A stretch of DNA of 64,000 nt. It comes from Rhizobiaceae bacterium. GTDB lineage: Bacteria; Pseudomonadota; Alphaproteobacteria; Rhizobiales; Rhizobiaceae. The stretch lies in assembly GCA_027483885.1 (NCBI GenBank), contig JAIXTO010000113.1, positions 1 to 64,000 on the forward strand, read 5' to 3'. This document shows, piece by piece, positions 25,740 to 35,153 of the stretch (positions are counted from its first letter, which is position 1; each line of letters opens with the position of its first letter). The translations under genes and the position numbers were made by a program. Below the pieces are notes generated by a model. It was not told where the DNA came from. It searched no databases and worked only from the letters and a program-made list of their open reading frames with translations.

Positions 25740-26519
25740 TCAGTCATAAAGACATTTGATATATCCGCCGGAGGCGCGCGCGCGCCGCTCCACCACGGAA
25801 GCAAGGCGCTGCATGCCGCGTCCGGGCTTGGAAGCCACCCGCGTGATGGGATTGGGCAGGGCAACGGCCAGAAGGCTGGCCTGCCGCTGGCTGAGCCTTG
25901 ACGCAGAAACACCGAAATGATGGCGGGCTGCGGCCTCGATGCCGTAGATGCCCGGCCCCCATTCGGCGACGTTGAGGTAAATCTCCATCATCCGCCGTTT
26001 CGACCAGACGAGATCCGACCACATGGCGAGCGGCACTTCCAGCACCTTGCGGATGACATTGCGGCCATTCCACAGGAAGAGGTTCTTGGCAGCCTGCATG
26101 GGAATGGTGCTTGCGCCGCGGGTTGCCTCGCCATCCAGCGCATCCTGCACCACGCCGCGCATCTGCACCCAATCGACGCCATCATGGGCGCAGAACTGCC
26201 CGTCCTCCGACATCATCACCGATTGCACCAGCACCGGTGCAATCTCATCGAACGCCACCCAGCGGCGATCATAACCCTGAAACGTGGCAAGGTCTGCGGC
26301 CATCAATGTGGACACGGGATGGATGAAGGGAAGGGCATAAAAGACGACCAGCGCATAGGGAAGGACCAGCAGAGCACCCAGCGCCACCAAAACCATCTTC
26401 GCCCGCTCGAGGGTCACAAGGCCGCGGCCCGATTTCGGCAAAGGCTGCTCCTCTTCGGACTGCCGCTCGGGTGTGAGGTCCAAATCTGCCACTCGTTTTC
26501 GTCTCTCCAGGCCGTACAT
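25740..26519 (-). CDS. mtgA: Monofunctional biosynthetic peptidoglycan transglycosylase
   Basis: A 259-residue GT51 enzyme that polymerises lipid II into glycan strands at the outer face of the inner membrane. After a Pro/Glu-rich cytoplasmic N-terminus there is one membrane anchor ([19 protein letters not shown]). The GT51 motifs follow: [13 protein letters not shown] with the catalytic Glu, [17 protein letters not shown], and [15 protein letters not shown]. There is no transpeptidase domain. A much longer open frame extends upstream over the divergent ispA-type gene. I chose the ATG at MYGLERRK because it starts the plausible protein, though its ribosome site is weak. Confidence 0.92.
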   Translation of the reverse strand: MYGLERRKRVADLDLTPERQSEEEQPLPKSGRGLVTLERAKMVLVALGALLVLPYALVVFYALPFIHPVSTLMAADLATFQGYDRRWVAFDEIAPVLVQSVMMSEDGQFCAHDGVDWVQMRGVVQDALDGEATRGASTIPMQAAKNLFLWNGRNVIRKVLEVPLAMWSDLVWSKRRMMEIYLNVAEWGPGIYGIEAAARHHFGVSASRLSQRQASLLAVALPNPITRVASKPGRGMQRLASVVERRARASGGYIKCLYD

Positions 26520-26620
26520 AGCGGCTGGCGGCAGCAAAGGCCAGTTGCAAGCCGCCAATCCCGAGTGGTTTTCACCAAAACTCCGTTGCCAGCCGTCTCC
26601 GGTCATGCCAATGAACCGCC

Positions 26621-27538
26621 ATGACGATGCTCGATCCCGCCGCCTTCGACACCTATCTGCGCCAGCGCGCCGCCGAGACGGAACGCCTGTTGTCCGACCT
26701 TCTGGGTGCAGACATCCGGATGGACGAGATCGCGCGCCCGCATAATCTCGTTTCCGCCATGCGCCACGGCACGCTGAACGGCGGCAAGCGGCTGCGTCCC
26801 TTCCTGGTTTCGGAAACAACGGCACTGTTTTCCGGCAACGCCGAAGCCGCTGCCCGCGTTGGCGCTGCTCTCGAATGCCTGCATAGCTATTCGCTGATCC
26901 ATGACGACCTGCCGGCGATGGACGATGACGACCTGCGCCGGGGCCAGCCGACCGTTCACAAGGCCTTTACCGAGGCCACCGCCATTCTCGCCGGCGACAG
27001 CCTGCTGACCTATGCCTTCGACCTCATTGCCGCCCCCGAGACGGACCTTCCTGACGACCGCAAGGTGCAGTTGGTGCTGGCGCTGTCACGCGCTGCCGGC
27101 ATTGGCGGCATGGCTGGCGGTCAGGCGCTGGATCTGGAGGCCGAAACCACGGTTCCGGACGAAGACGGTATCGTGATGCTGCAGGCGATGAAAACAGGTG
27201 CGCTCTTACGCTTTGCCTGCGAGGCAGGGCCTGTGATTGCCGGCGCCGGATCGGAAGATCGACAGCGCCTGCGCCGTTTTGGCGAAGTCATAGGGCTTGC
27301 CTTCCAGCTGGCCGACGACGTTTTAGACGTGACATCGGATGCAACCACCATGGGCAAGGCGACCGGCAAGGATGCCGGACGCGGCAAGGCAACCCTTGTG
27401 GCCCGCCACGGCATTGCCTGGGCCGAACAGCGGCTGGATGCGCTGGTGGAAGAGGCCGTTGCGCTGCTGGCGCCCTATGGCGAAAAGGCCGGCATCCTCA
27501 ATGCCACCGCACGTTTCGTCGCAGACCGGCAGAACTGA
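26621..27538 (+). CDS. ispA: Polyprenyl (farnesyl) diphosphate synthase
   Basis: A 305-residue trans-prenyltransferase that makes farnesyl diphosphate from dimethylallyl and isopentenyl diphosphates. Substrate and Mg sites are GGKRLRP (about 54-60), the first Asp-rich motif [14 protein letters not shown] (about 93-106), GMAGGQ, and the second Asp-rich motif QLADDVLD. The first motif with four residues between Asp pairs is the bacterial type II FPP synthase form. It is divergent from mtgA with 101 bases between starts. No good Shine-Dalgarno is visible, so a start a few codons later is possible. ispG at 29-30 kb provides the precursor pathway. Confidence 0.93.
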   Translation: MTMLDPAAFDTYLRQRAAETERLLSDLLGADIRMDEIARPHNLVSAMRHGTLNGGKRLRPFLVSETTALFSGNAEAAARVGAALECLHSYSLIHDDLPAMDDDDLRRGQPTVHKAFTEATAILAGDSLLTYAFDLIAAPETDLPDDRKVQLVLALSRAAGIGGMAGGQALDLEAETTVPDEDGIVMLQAMKTGALLRFACEAGPVIAGAGSEDRQRLRRFGEVIGLAFQLADDVLDVTSDATTMGKATGKDAGRGKATLVARHGIAWAEQRLDALVEEAVALLAPYGEKAGILNATARFVADRQN

Positions 27539-27591
27539 CCGACCCGTCTCATCACCATTTCTGATGGTTTCCCATCGAAACTTGTCACATG

Positions 27592-27612
27592 ACCCGGCGC
27601 CACGCCGGGTTT
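27592..27612 (+). terminator. Possible terminator after the ispA-type gene
   Basis: An 8-bp GC stem (acccggcg / cgccgggt) with a three-base loop and only three Ts, between the ispA-type gene and the LysE gene. The U-run is weak. Confidence 0.35.
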
Positions 27613-27640
27613 AAGACAATGGCCTCAACCGGGAGGCTTT

Positions 27641-28285
27641 ATGTCGGATCTCATGCTGAACCTGCCGCAGGTGATTGCGGCCTATATGCTCTATCTGGTG
27701 GCGGTGATCAGCCCCGGTCCGGCGATCATCGCCATCATCTCGACATCGCTCAATCACGGTCGCAGATCCGGGATGACGATTGCGCTTGGTATTTTCGCCG
27801 GCTCCTTCACCTGGGCCATGGCGGCAGCGCTTGGCCTCTCCGCACTCCTGTCCAGATATGGCGAGGCACTGCAGGTCCTGAAGGTGCTGGGCGGCTGTTA
27901 CCTTCTCTATCTCGCCTACAAGGCCGCCAGAGGCGCGCTGCGCCGCGATGCGCCACAGGCCGATGTCCATGCGGCCGATGCTCCGGCAAGCGTGCTACGG
28001 ACCTTCCTCACCGGCTACGCCATCCACCTGACCAACCCGAAGGCCATCTTTGCCTGGGTGGCAATCATTTCGCTCGGCCTGCCGCCGTCGGCTTCGACCA
28101 GTGCCGTGGCCATCATCGTCGGTGGCTGCCTGACGACCGGCTTCATCGTCTTCATGACCTATGCCCTGCTATTTTCGACAGCGCGCGCCGCCCGGCTCTA
28201 TCGCCAGGCACGCCGCAGCATCGAAGCGGTCATGGCGTTGCTGTTTGGCGCCGCCGGGATCAAGATGTTGGCCAGCGGTCTTTGA
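27641..28285 (+). CDS. LysE/RhtB-family exporter
   Basis: A 214-residue inner-membrane protein with about six hydrophobic segments. The family signature ISPGPAIIAIIS is near residue 24 and a second conserved block, HLTNPKAIFAWVA, is near residue 130. LysE/RhtB proteins export amino acids such as lysine, homoserine or threonine, or related small molecules. Nothing nearby indicates the substrate. GGGAGG lies four bases before the ATG. The gene is followed by a repeat-rich intergenic segment. Confidence 0.9.
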   Translation: MSDLMLNLPQVIAAYMLYLVAVISPGPAIIAIISTSLNHGRRSGMTIALGIFAGSFTWAMAAALGLSALLSRYGEALQVLKVLGGCYLLYLAYKAARGALRRDAPQADVHAADAPASVLRTFLTGYAIHLTNPKAIFAWVAIISLGLPPSASTSAVAIIVGGCLTTGFIVFMTYALLFSTARAARLYRQARRSIEAVMALLFGAAGIKMLASGL

Positions 28286-28294
28286 ATGCAAAAA

Positions 28295-28317
28295 GGGCGC
28301 CGCTTGTGCGACGCCCC
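28295..28317 (+). repeat. Imperfect hairpin repeat, copy 1
   Basis: A 23-base unit starting gggcgccgcttg and ending cgacgcccc, preceded by aaaa. It can fold into an imperfect hairpin and is 22/23 identical to copy 2, 174 bases away. Together they flank the mosaic element between them. Confidence 0.75.
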
Positions 28318-28350
28318 CAGACTGCTGACAAAGGGCTTTCAGCTTTCTTC

Positions 28351-28437
28351 CGTCATGCTCGGGCCTGTCCCGAGCATCTACAAACGTTTGATTTTATTGG
28401 ATCTTATTAGATCCTCGGCACAAGGCCGAGGATGACG
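28351..28437. repeat. Palindromic intergenic mosaic (RIME/REP-like) element
   Basis: About 87 bases with inverted ends (cgtcat ... atgacg). It contains two hairpins, atgctcggg/cccgagcat and atcctcgg/ccgaggat, joined by an AT-rich stretch. The layout is that of the short mosaic repeats scattered in rhizobial intergenic regions. Class name is by resemblance only; no second full copy was seen in this window. Confidence 0.7.
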
Positions 28438-28468
28438 TCGGTAGGAGACAGGTTTGTCAACAAACTGA

Positions 28469-28491
28469 GGGCGCCGCTTGCGCGACGCCCC
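28469..28491 (+). repeat. Imperfect hairpin repeat, copy 2
   Basis: Same 23-base unit as at 28295 with a single T-to-C change, again followed by c and then ctgatgttt. On the minus strand it lies just past the stop of the OmpA-family gene, so one copy could end each of the two convergent genes. Confidence 0.75.
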
Positions 28492-28518
28492 CTGATGTTT
28501 CATCCGATCTGAAAAAGA

Positions 28519-29184
28519 TCACCCTTGCGTGATCGGGGCAATCTGGATTTCGACGCGGCGGTTCTGCGAGCGGCCATCCGGCGTGGCATTGGAAGCAACC
28601 GGCTGCGACGGGCCAAAGCCCATGGTGGAGATGCGGCGCTGATCGACGCCGCGGCCGCCGATATAATTGGCGACGGAGGCAGCGCGGCGTTCCGACAGCT
28701 GCTGGTTATGCGCAAGGCTGCCGGTCGAGTCCGTATGGCCGTTGATGTCGATAAAGGTGCGGTTGAACTTGTTGAGAACGATCGCCACCGAATCGAGCGT
28801 CGGGTAGAAGCCCGGCAGCACCTGGTCCTGATCGGTCGGGAAGGTGATGTTGGAAGGCATGTTCAAAATGATGCGGTCGCCGTTGCGGGTGACCGAAATG
28901 CCGGTTCCCTGCAGCTGGGCACGCAGTTCCGATTCCTGCTGGTCCATGTAATTGCCGATAGCGCCACCGGCGAGAGCGCCGACGCCGGCGCCGATCAGCG
29001 CGGCATTGCGGCGACCGACGGGCGAACCGCCGACGGCAAGACCTGCCAGCGCGCCAAGACCGGCCCCGATGGCAGCACCGCCCGCCGTATTGGATACCTT
29101 CTGCTGACCGGTATAGGGATCGGTGGTCGTGCAGGCCGAAAGATATGTCGCGCAGAGCGCGACAAGTGCAAGCTTCTTCATCAT
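28519..29184 (-). CDS. OmpA-family outer membrane lipoprotein
   Basis: A 221-residue lipoprotein. The signal peptide ends with the lipobox LSAC (Cys18), followed by a glycine-zipper region (GGAAIGAGLGALAG, AALIGAGVGALAGGAIG) and a C-terminal OmpA domain. The OmpA domain shows NGHTDSTGS, QQLSERRAASVANY and GRSQNRRVEI, the residues that bind diaminopimelate in peptidoglycan. It is likely an outer-membrane to cell-wall tether of the YiaD type. Two adjacent ATGs exist; I took the first. Convergent with the LysE gene across the repeat cluster. Confidence 0.92.
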   Translation of the reverse strand: MMKKLALVALCATYLSACTTTDPYTGQQKVSNTAGGAAIGAGLGALAGLAVGGSPVGRRNAALIGAGVGALAGGAIGNYMDQQESELRAQLQGTGISVTRNGDRIILNMPSNITFPTDQDQVLPGFYPTLDSVAIVLNKFNRTFIDINGHTDSTGSLAHNQQLSERRAASVANYIGGRGVDQRRISTMGFGPSQPVASNATPDGRSQNRRVEIQIAPITQG

Positions 29185-29266
29185 GGAATCAAAACCCCGT
29201 CTCGTCTTCCTCGTCATTTACCCTGAATTACGGCAATAACGAGGACAGAAACAGACGGCAACACTG

Positions 29267-30511
29267 CTATTCGGCAGCGGTTTTCTGACCGAAGCGTTTT
29301 TCGATATAGTCGGCCACGAGCGCTTCGAAATCGGCGGCAATATTGGGGCCGCGCAGCGTCAGCGCCTTCTGCCCGTCGATGAAGACGGGGGCGGCCGGCG
29401 TCTCGCCGGTGCCAGGCAGCGAAATGCCGATATCGGCATGTTTGCTTTCGCCGGGACCGTTGACGATACAGCCCATGACGGCAACGTTCAGAGCCTCGAC
29501 ACCCGGATACTTTTCACGCCAGACCGGCATGTTCTTGCGGATGTCGTTCTGGATGTTCTGCGCCAGTTCCTGAAAAACGGTGGACGTGGTGCGCCCACAG
29601 CCCGGACAGGCCGCAACGACCGGAATGAACTGGCGAAAGCCCATGACCTGCAGCAGTTCCTGCGCCACCTGCACCTCGCGGGTGCGGTCTCCGTTCGGCT
29701 CCGGCGTCAGCGAGACGCGGATCGTGTCGCCGATGCCATGCTGCAGCACATAACCCATGGCAGCAGACGAGGCGACAATGCCCTTGGAGCCCATGCCGGC
29801 TTCGGTGAGGCCGAGATGCAGCGCATGGTCGGAGCGTTCCGACAGCATGGAATAGACGGCAATCAGGTCCTGCACCTGGCTGACCTTGGCCGAGAGAATG
29901 ATGCGGTTGCGCGGCAGCCCGATATTTTCGGCCAGTTCCGCCGAAATCAGCGCCGACTGGACGATTGCCTCGTGCATGACCTGTCGCGCCGACAAGGGTG
30001 AGCCTGCCTCTGCGTTGCGGTCCATCAGCGTCGTCAGCAGATCCTGGTCGAGCGAGCCCCAGTTGACGCCGATGCGCACCGGCTTGTCGTAGCGGATCGC
30101 CATTTCCACGATATCGGCGAACTGCTTGTCCTTCTTGTCCTTGAAGCCGACATTGCCGGGGTTGATGCGGTATTTCGCCAGCGCTTCTGCGCAATCTGGA
30201 TGATCGGCGAGCAGCCGGTGGCCGATATAATGGAAATCGCCGACCAGCGGCACATCCAGCCCAAGACGCAGCAGGCGGTCACGGATCTTCGGCACGGCGG
30301 CCGCACTTTCATCACGGTCGACAGTGATGCGCACGATCTCGGAGCCGGCCTTGTAGAGGGCGGCGACCTGGGCAACGGTCGCATCGATATCGGCCGTGTC
30401 GGTATTGGTCATCGACTGGACGACGACGGGGGCGCCACCGCCGACAATCACACCGCCGACATCGACGGCAACCGAGGCACGACGCGGTTTCGGATCATAA
30501 TCGGCAGGCAT
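29267..30511 (-). CDS. ispG: 4-hydroxy-3-methylbut-2-enyl diphosphate synthase
   Basis: IspG (GcpE) carries out the penultimate step of the methylerythritol phosphate pathway, converting MEcPP to HMBPP with a 4Fe-4S cluster. The 414-residue protein has a TIM-barrel N-terminus ([11 protein letters not shown], then IRITVDRDE-like strands) and a C-terminal iron-sulfur domain with [13 protein letters not shown] and [11 protein letters not shown] supplying the Cys and Glu ligands. Electrons probably come from a ferredoxin or flavodoxin. Only a weak ribosome site (GAGA) is visible. No near neighbours of the pathway except the ispA-type gene about 2 kb away. Confidence 0.96.
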   Translation of the reverse strand: MPADYDPKPRRASVAVDVGGVIVGGGAPVVVQSMTNTDTADIDATVAQVAALYKAGSEIVRITVDRDESAAAVPKIRDRLLRLGLDVPLVGDFHYIGHRLLADHPDCAEALAKYRINPGNVGFKDKKDKQFADIVEMAIRYDKPVRIGVNWGSLDQDLLTTLMDRNAEAGSPLSARQVMHEAIVQSALISAELAENIGLPRNRIILSAKVSQVQDLIAVYSMLSERSDHALHLGLTEAGMGSKGIVASSAAMGYVLQHGIGDTIRVSLTPEPNGDRTREVQVAQELLQVMGFRQFIPVVAACPGCGRTTSTVFQELAQNIQNDIRKNMPVWREKYPGVEALNVAVMGCIVNGPGESKHADIGISLPGTGETPAAPVFIDGQKALTLRGPNIAADFEALVADYIEKRFGQKTAAE

Positions 30512-30584
30512 CGCGGTCTCACATCTCTGGAGGAATGACTTTCAGGTGGCGCAAGCAACAGGGCTTGTCAACACCCAAGCACCA

Positions 30585-31784
30585 TCACTTTTCAGCCGCA
30601 GCCCCTGCTGGCCTGTCCGCATGGCGGGCCAGATGCGATAGCGCCAGCACCACCAGATGCAGAAGCGGCAGGCCGGCAAAGATGGCGGCAAGCCCGACAT
30701 GCTCGGCAATGAAGCCGATGAGTGAGGGCGCCACCAGAATTCCGGAATAACCCATGGTGGTCACCACGGAGAGACCGATGCCCTGCGCCATGCCAGGCAG
30801 GTTGCCGGCGGCCGAAAAGGCAATCGGCACCATGTTGGAAATGCCGATGCCGGCAATGGCAAAACCGATGATGACCACGGTGGCGTTTCCAGCAAAACCT
30901 GCCGTCAGCAGGCCGATGATGGAGGCCAGCGTGCAGAACCGAAGCGTGCGCACTGCACCGAACCGATCCCGCACCAGATCGCCGCCAAAGCGCATGATGG
31001 CCATGGTGAGCGAAAAGGCGCCGAAGGCAAGGCCCGACAGCTCAACCGAGGCTCCCTGCTCGTTGCGCAGATAAAGCGCGCCCCAATCCAGAATGGCCCC
31101 TTCCGGGATCATCGAAAACAGCGCGATGAGGCCGATCAGCCAGGGCAGCGCCGAACGCGGCAGGCGCACCCGTTCGCCCACCTCTTCCGGATGCGGCTTG
31201 TCTGCGAGAAGAAGCGGCCAGGCGGCAAACACCAAAAGAGCGGCAATGACCGTAACGAGGCCCGCGTGGCCGAGAACACCGAGCCAGGCCATGACAAGCC
31301 CGCCGCTTGCCGAGCCAAAGAGGCCACCAAGGCTCCAGAAGGCATGGCAGGAGGACATGATGGAGCGGCGCATGTTCTTTTCCACGGCGACCGCATTGGC
31401 GTTCATCGCCACATCCATTGCGCCGATCAGGCCGCCAAACAGGAATATGGCAATGGCGCCGGTCCACATGTTTCCGACAAGGCTTAAGAAAATCAACGTC
31501 GGCAGAACGAGGACGGCGGTGATGCGGGTAACCCGAGCCGAACCGAACCGGGCGATCTGCATGCCCGCCACCGGCATCATCACGATGGAGCCGATGCCGA
31601 AGACGAGGATCATCAGGCCAAGGGAGCTTTCGCTGAGTGACAGGCGGGCGGCAAATTCCGGGATTTTTGGCGCCCAGGCGCCGACCAGAAAGCCGTTCAT
31701 CAGGAACATCAGCGCAATGGCTGCCCGTTCGCGCGTGATGGCCGGGCTGCGGCGATGGGTGCCGACGCCAAGGGTATCGTTCAT
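30585..31784 (-). CDS. MFS transporter
   Basis: A 399-residue major facilitator with about 12 membrane segments. The first helix contains ALMFLMNGFLVGAWAPKIPEF, typical of the YbjJ-like group. The loop 2-3 region shows GMQIARFGSAR and the N-half ends with a long cytoplasmic loop around DKPHPEEVGERVRLPRS. Substrate unknown; the neighbour is a DeoR regulator, which often controls sugar-phosphate pathways, so a sugar or sugar-derived compound is possible. GGAGAG, made by the end of the DeoR gene, precedes the ATG. The longer open frame starting inside the regulator was rejected. Confidence 0.87.
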   Translation of the reverse strand: MNDTLGVGTHRRSPAITRERAAIALMFLMNGFLVGAWAPKIPEFAARLSLSESSLGLMILVFGIGSIVMMPVAGMQIARFGSARVTRITAVLVLPTLIFLSLVGNMWTGAIAIFLFGGLIGAMDVAMNANAVAVEKNMRRSIMSSCHAFWSLGGLFGSASGGLVMAWLGVLGHAGLVTVIAALLVFAAWPLLLADKPHPEEVGERVRLPRSALPWLIGLIALFSMIPEGAILDWGALYLRNEQGASVELSGLAFGAFSLTMAIMRFGGDLVRDRFGAVRTLRFCTLASIIGLLTAGFAGNATVVIIGFAIAGIGISNMVPIAFSAAGNLPGMAQGIGLSVVTTMGYSGILVAPSLIGFIAEHVGLAAIFAGLPLLHLVVLALSHLARHADRPAGAAAEK

Positions 31785-31797
31785 GTCAAAGCTCTCC

Positions 31798-32586
31798 TCA
31801 AGCGGCTGACGCCGCTCCTCTCCCGGCCACGATAATCTCGCAGCCCTCTTTCCGTATGATCTGAAGCCTGACCGGATCGGCATCCTCTTCCACGACCAGA
31901 CAGTGATATTGCGCAGCGCTTGCCACCGCATAGGGTGCAGATACGCTAAATTTCTCGGTGGTCGCGGCCACCAGAACCCGGCTGCTGCGCGTGATGGCGA
32001 ACTGCTTGAGGGCGGCATCCTCATAACCGAAGGCGGAAAGGCCGCCCTCTCCATCAATCCCACAGGTGCCGATGAGACAAAGATCAAACCGCATGCCGGA
32101 CAGGGCCTCTATGGCCCTTGCACCGACAGCGCCGCCGGCCACGCGGTCCACCAGGCCCCCGATCAGAATGGTGTCCACCGCAGGCTTTTCGGCAAGCGCC
32201 ATGGCAATCGCCGGTGCATTGGTGACGGCCGTCAGCGCCAGATCGTCCGGCAGCGCTTCGGCAATCGCCAGATGGGTGCTTCCGGCATCAAAGAACACGA
32301 CGGAGCGGGGCACGATCTGCCGGATAGCGACCTCCGCCAAGGCCCGCTTGCGCTCCATGGCAACGCTCATGCGTTGCCGCAGGCTGGTATTGGCAAGCCC
32401 CACCGGCAGCGCGCCACCATAAACCCGCTCGCACAATCCGGCAGCCGCCATCTCGCGCAGGTCCCGGCGGATCGTGTCTTCCGACACGGAAAATTCCAGC
32501 GCCAGGGCTGCGGCAAGCACACGGCCGTCCTGCGCCAGACGCTGGCGAATGCGGTTCTGTCTTTCCGGTAACATCAACTCGGTCAT
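31798..32586 (-). CDS. DeoR-family transcriptional regulator
   Basis: A 262-residue repressor. The N-terminal winged helix-turn-helix has the family pattern RQNRIRQRL, then FSVSEDTIRRDLREM and CERVYGGAL. The C-terminal domain (DeoRC, sugar-phosphate-sensing) includes FFDAGSTHLAIAEAL, VTNAPAIAMAL, IGGLVD and GTCGIDGEGGLSAF. It most likely senses a phosphorylated sugar and represses its own operon with the MFS gene, which begins 13 bases after its stop. An ATG four codons in is an alternative start. It is divergent from the amino acid transporter genes, with about 214 bases between. Confidence 0.9.
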   Translation of the reverse strand: MTELMLPERQNRIRQRLAQDGRVLAAALALEFSVSEDTIRRDLREMAAAGLCERVYGGALPVGLANTSLRQRMSVAMERKRALAEVAIRQIVPRSVVFFDAGSTHLAIAEALPDDLALTAVTNAPAIAMALAEKPAVDTILIGGLVDRVAGGAVGARAIEALSGMRFDLCLIGTCGIDGEGGLSAFGYEDAALKQFAITRSSRVLVAATTEKFSVSAPYAVASAAQYHCLVVEEDADPVRLQIIRKEGCEIIVAGRGAASAA

Positions 32587-32800
32587 GGCATCCGTGAATC
32601 ATGCACAATTACGCTAAAACGTGCATAACCCGGCAAATGACCAATGCGCAAGAGCCCATGTCTGGCGAAATTGATGAGAAATGCTCACCTGCGGAAAGAT
32701 TTTCGCCTTTTTCGGCTTTCCACGCAGTTTTCTCTCCTGCCCTTCCGCCCCATTTCTGCGATGGATCGCTCAACAACAAAAAACGCCAAGGAAACACCCG

Positions 32801-33574
32801 ATGTCGCTGTTCAAATCTCTCGCCGCCGCCGCTCTTATTCAGGCAGCCGTCGTTCTGCCGGCCGTTGCTGGCGAAAATCTCACCGCCATCACCTCTGCCG
32901 GCACGATCAAGATCGGCACCGAGGGCACCTATGCGCCCTTCACCTTCCATGACCCCTCGGGCAAGCTCGTCGGCTTCGACGTGGAAATCGGTGAGGCCGT
33001 TGCCAAGAAGCTGGGCGTCAAGCCGCAGTTCATCGAAGGCAAGTGGGATGGCCTGATCGCCGGCCTCGATGCCAAGCGTTACGACGTGGTGATCAACCAG
33101 GTCGGCATTACCGAAGCGCGCAAGCAGAAGTACGATTTTTCCGATCCCTACATCGCTTCCAAGGCCGTGTTGATCGTGCGTGACGGCAATGATGAGATCA
33201 AATCCTTCGAGGACCTGAAGGGCAAGAAGGCCGCCCAGTCGCTGTCGAGCAATTTTGGCAAGATCGCCCAGACGGCAGGTGCAGAACTCGTCGGCACCGA
33301 TGGTTTTGACCAGTCGATCCAGCTGGTGCTGACGCGCCGGGCTGATGCCACCGTCAACGACAGCCTCTCCTTCCTCGACTTCAAGAAGCAGAAGCCCGAT
33401 GCCCCGGTGAAGGTGGTTGCCGAACAGGCCGACGCCGATTTTTCCGGCATCATCATCCGCAAGGGCGAACCGGAACTGGTGGCCGCCGTCAACAAGGCGC
33501 TCTCCGACATCAAGGCTGACGGCACCTACAAGACGATTGCCGACAAGTATTTCGGCCAGGACGTCTCTAAATAA
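32801..33574 (+). CDS. Polar amino acid ABC transporter, binding protein (cystine-like)
   Basis: A 257-residue family-3 periplasmic binding protein. The first 23 residues form a Sec signal peptide (LAAAALIQAAVVLPAVAG). The mature part starts with IKIGTEGTYAPFTF and GFDVEIGEAVAKKLG, has the YDVVINQVGITEARKQKY segment and ends in DGTYKTIADKYFGQDVS. The overall form is closest to FliY/TcyJ cystine and related amino acid binders, but ligand choice cannot be read reliably. The frame opens 40 codons earlier; AAGGAA eight bases before this ATG and the signal peptide fix the start. Permease and ATPase genes follow. Confidence 0.9.
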   Translation: MSLFKSLAAAALIQAAVVLPAVAGENLTAITSAGTIKIGTEGTYAPFTFHDPSGKLVGFDVEIGEAVAKKLGVKPQFIEGKWDGLIAGLDAKRYDVVINQVGITEARKQKYDFSDPYIASKAVLIVRDGNDEIKSFEDLKGKKAAQSLSSNFGKIAQTAGAELVGTDGFDQSIQLVLTRRADATVNDSLSFLDFKKQKPDAPVKVVAEQADADFSGIIIRKGEPELVAAVNKALSDIKADGTYKTIADKYFGQDVSK

Positions 33575-33692
33575 CCATCCGCTTCGTTCCCACCGGGAAC
33601 CGATGCCCCATATGACGGAAAAGGCGGAGCTTTGAGCTGCCGCCTTTTTCGCTTTATACCGTTTTCCAGAACCTTGTCGGAGACCACCCACC

Positions 33693-34373
33693 GTGCCGCA
33701 CTGGCTGCAACTGATGGCGGATGCCCTGCCCTCCCTTCTCTGGGCGGGGCTGATCTTCACCATCCCGCTCACCCTTCTCTCCTTCGCCTTCGGGCTGGCG
33801 CTGGGGCTTCTCACCGCGCTGACGCGGCTTTTTGCGGCAAAACCGCTGGTGGCCGTGGCGCGCTTTTATGTCTGGGTGATCCGGGGAACGCCGCTTCTGG
33901 TGCAGCTCTTCGTCATCTTCTACGGCCTGCCGAGCGTCGGCATCCTGCTCGATGCGTTTCCGGCAGCCCTCATCGGTTTTACGCTCAATATCGGCGCCTA
34001 CAGTTCTGAAATCATCCGCGCCGTCATTTCCTCGGTGCCAAAGGGACAGTGGGAAGCAGCCTATTCCATCGGCATGTCCTGGCGTCAGGCGATGATCCGC
34101 ACGATATTGCCGCAGGCCGCGCGGGTGGCCGTGCCGCCGCTTTCCAACACCTTCATCTCGCTTGTGAAGGACACCTCGCTTGCCGCCGCCATCACCGTGC
34201 CGGAACTCTTTCAGGCAGCACAGCGGATCGTTGCCACCACCTATGAACCGCTGATCCTCTATATCCTCGCCGCCCTCATCTACCTTGCCCTCAGCACGGT
34301 TCTTTCCACGCTGCAGGTGCATCTCGAAAAGCGCTTCGCCCGCTATGGCGGCATGCTGGAGGCCAATGCATGA
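33693..34373 (+). CDS. Polar amino acid ABC transporter, permease
   Basis: A 226-residue HisM/GlnP-type inner-membrane permease with about five hydrophobic segments. The characteristic YVWVIRGTPLLVQLFVIFYG block and the EAAYSIGMSW coupling loop are present. It starts with GTG, preceded by GGAGA at suitable distance, and overlaps the ATPase gene by four bases (ATGA). It should form a homodimer with the binding protein and the ATPase to import a polar amino acid, possibly cystine. Confidence 0.9.
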   Translation: MPHWLQLMADALPSLLWAGLIFTIPLTLLSFAFGLALGLLTALTRLFAAKPLVAVARFYVWVIRGTPLLVQLFVIFYGLPSVGILLDAFPAALIGFTLNIGAYSSEIIRAVISSVPKGQWEAAYSIGMSWRQAMIRTILPQAARVAVPPLSNTFISLVKDTSLAAAITVPELFQAAQRIVATTYEPLILYILAALIYLALSTVLSTLQVHLEKRFARYGGMLEANA

Positions 34374-35131
34374 TCGAGCTGTCCCACATCGAGAAGCGGT
34401 TTGGCGAGGCCGTCATCCTCAAGGATATCAACCTCACCATGGCAGAAGGCAGTGTGACGGCGCTTGTCGGCCCCTCCGGCGGCGGCAAAAGCACGCTTCT
34501 GCGCTGCATCAATCTTCTGGAAATTCCAAGCGCGGGCTCACTTACACTGGGCGAACACAGCATCACGTTTGCGCCGGACAAAAAGGTCAGCTGGCCGGAT
34601 ATCCAGCGCATCCGGCGCCAGACCGGCATGGTGTTCCAGAATTTCCAGCTGTTCCCGCACCGCACGGCGCTGGAAAACGTCATGGAAAGCCTGCTGACCG
34701 TGCTGAAATGGCCAAAGGAAAAGGCCCGTACACACGCCATGGAACTGCTGACGAAGGTCGGCATGGCGCACAAGGCCGATGCCTGGCCGGCAACCCTGTC
34801 CGGCGGCCAGCAGCAGCGCGTGGCGATTGCCCGGGCGCTTGCCCCCTCGCCGCGCGTTCTTCTCTGCGACGAGCCGACCTCGGCGCTCGATCCGGAGCTA
34901 GCCGCCGAAGTGGTGGAGGTGCTGGCAAAACTTGCCGCCGAGGGCACGACCATGGTCATGGCAACGCATGACCTCAGGCTTGCCTCGCGCATTGCCGATC
35001 ATGTGGTGTTTCTCGAAGCCGGCCGCGTCATCGAGACAGGCCCTGCGCGCGATGTGTTCGACCATCCACGCGAGGAGCGCACCCGCCAGTTCGTCGCAAC
35101 CGTGACAGCCGCCCAGACCCAAGAGGGTTGA
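34370..35131 (+). CDS. Polar amino acid ABC transporter, ATP-binding protein
   Basis: A 253-residue ABC ATPase of the GlnQ/HisP/TcyN group. Walker A is GPSGGGKST (about 34-42), the signature is LSGGQQQRVAIARAL and Walker B is VLLCDEPTSALDPE, with the switch His in ATHDLRLA. The insertion around DKKVSWPDIQRIRRQTG is typical of cystine-type members of the group. The start overlaps the permease stop. The gene ends 22 bases from the convergent pyc with no obvious terminator between them. Confidence 0.92.
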   Translation: MIELSHIEKRFGEAVILKDINLTMAEGSVTALVGPSGGGKSTLLRCINLLEIPSAGSLTLGEHSITFAPDKKVSWPDIQRIRRQTGMVFQNFQLFPHRTALENVMESLLTVLKWPKEKARTHAMELLTKVGMAHKADAWPATLSGGQQQRVAIARALAPSPRVLLCDEPTSALDPELAAEVVEVLAKLAAEGTTMVMATHDLRLASRIADHVVFLEAGRVIETGPARDVFDHPREERTRQFVATVTAAQTQEG

Positions 35132-35153
35132 GCGGCCGTCTCTTTTTCACCCG

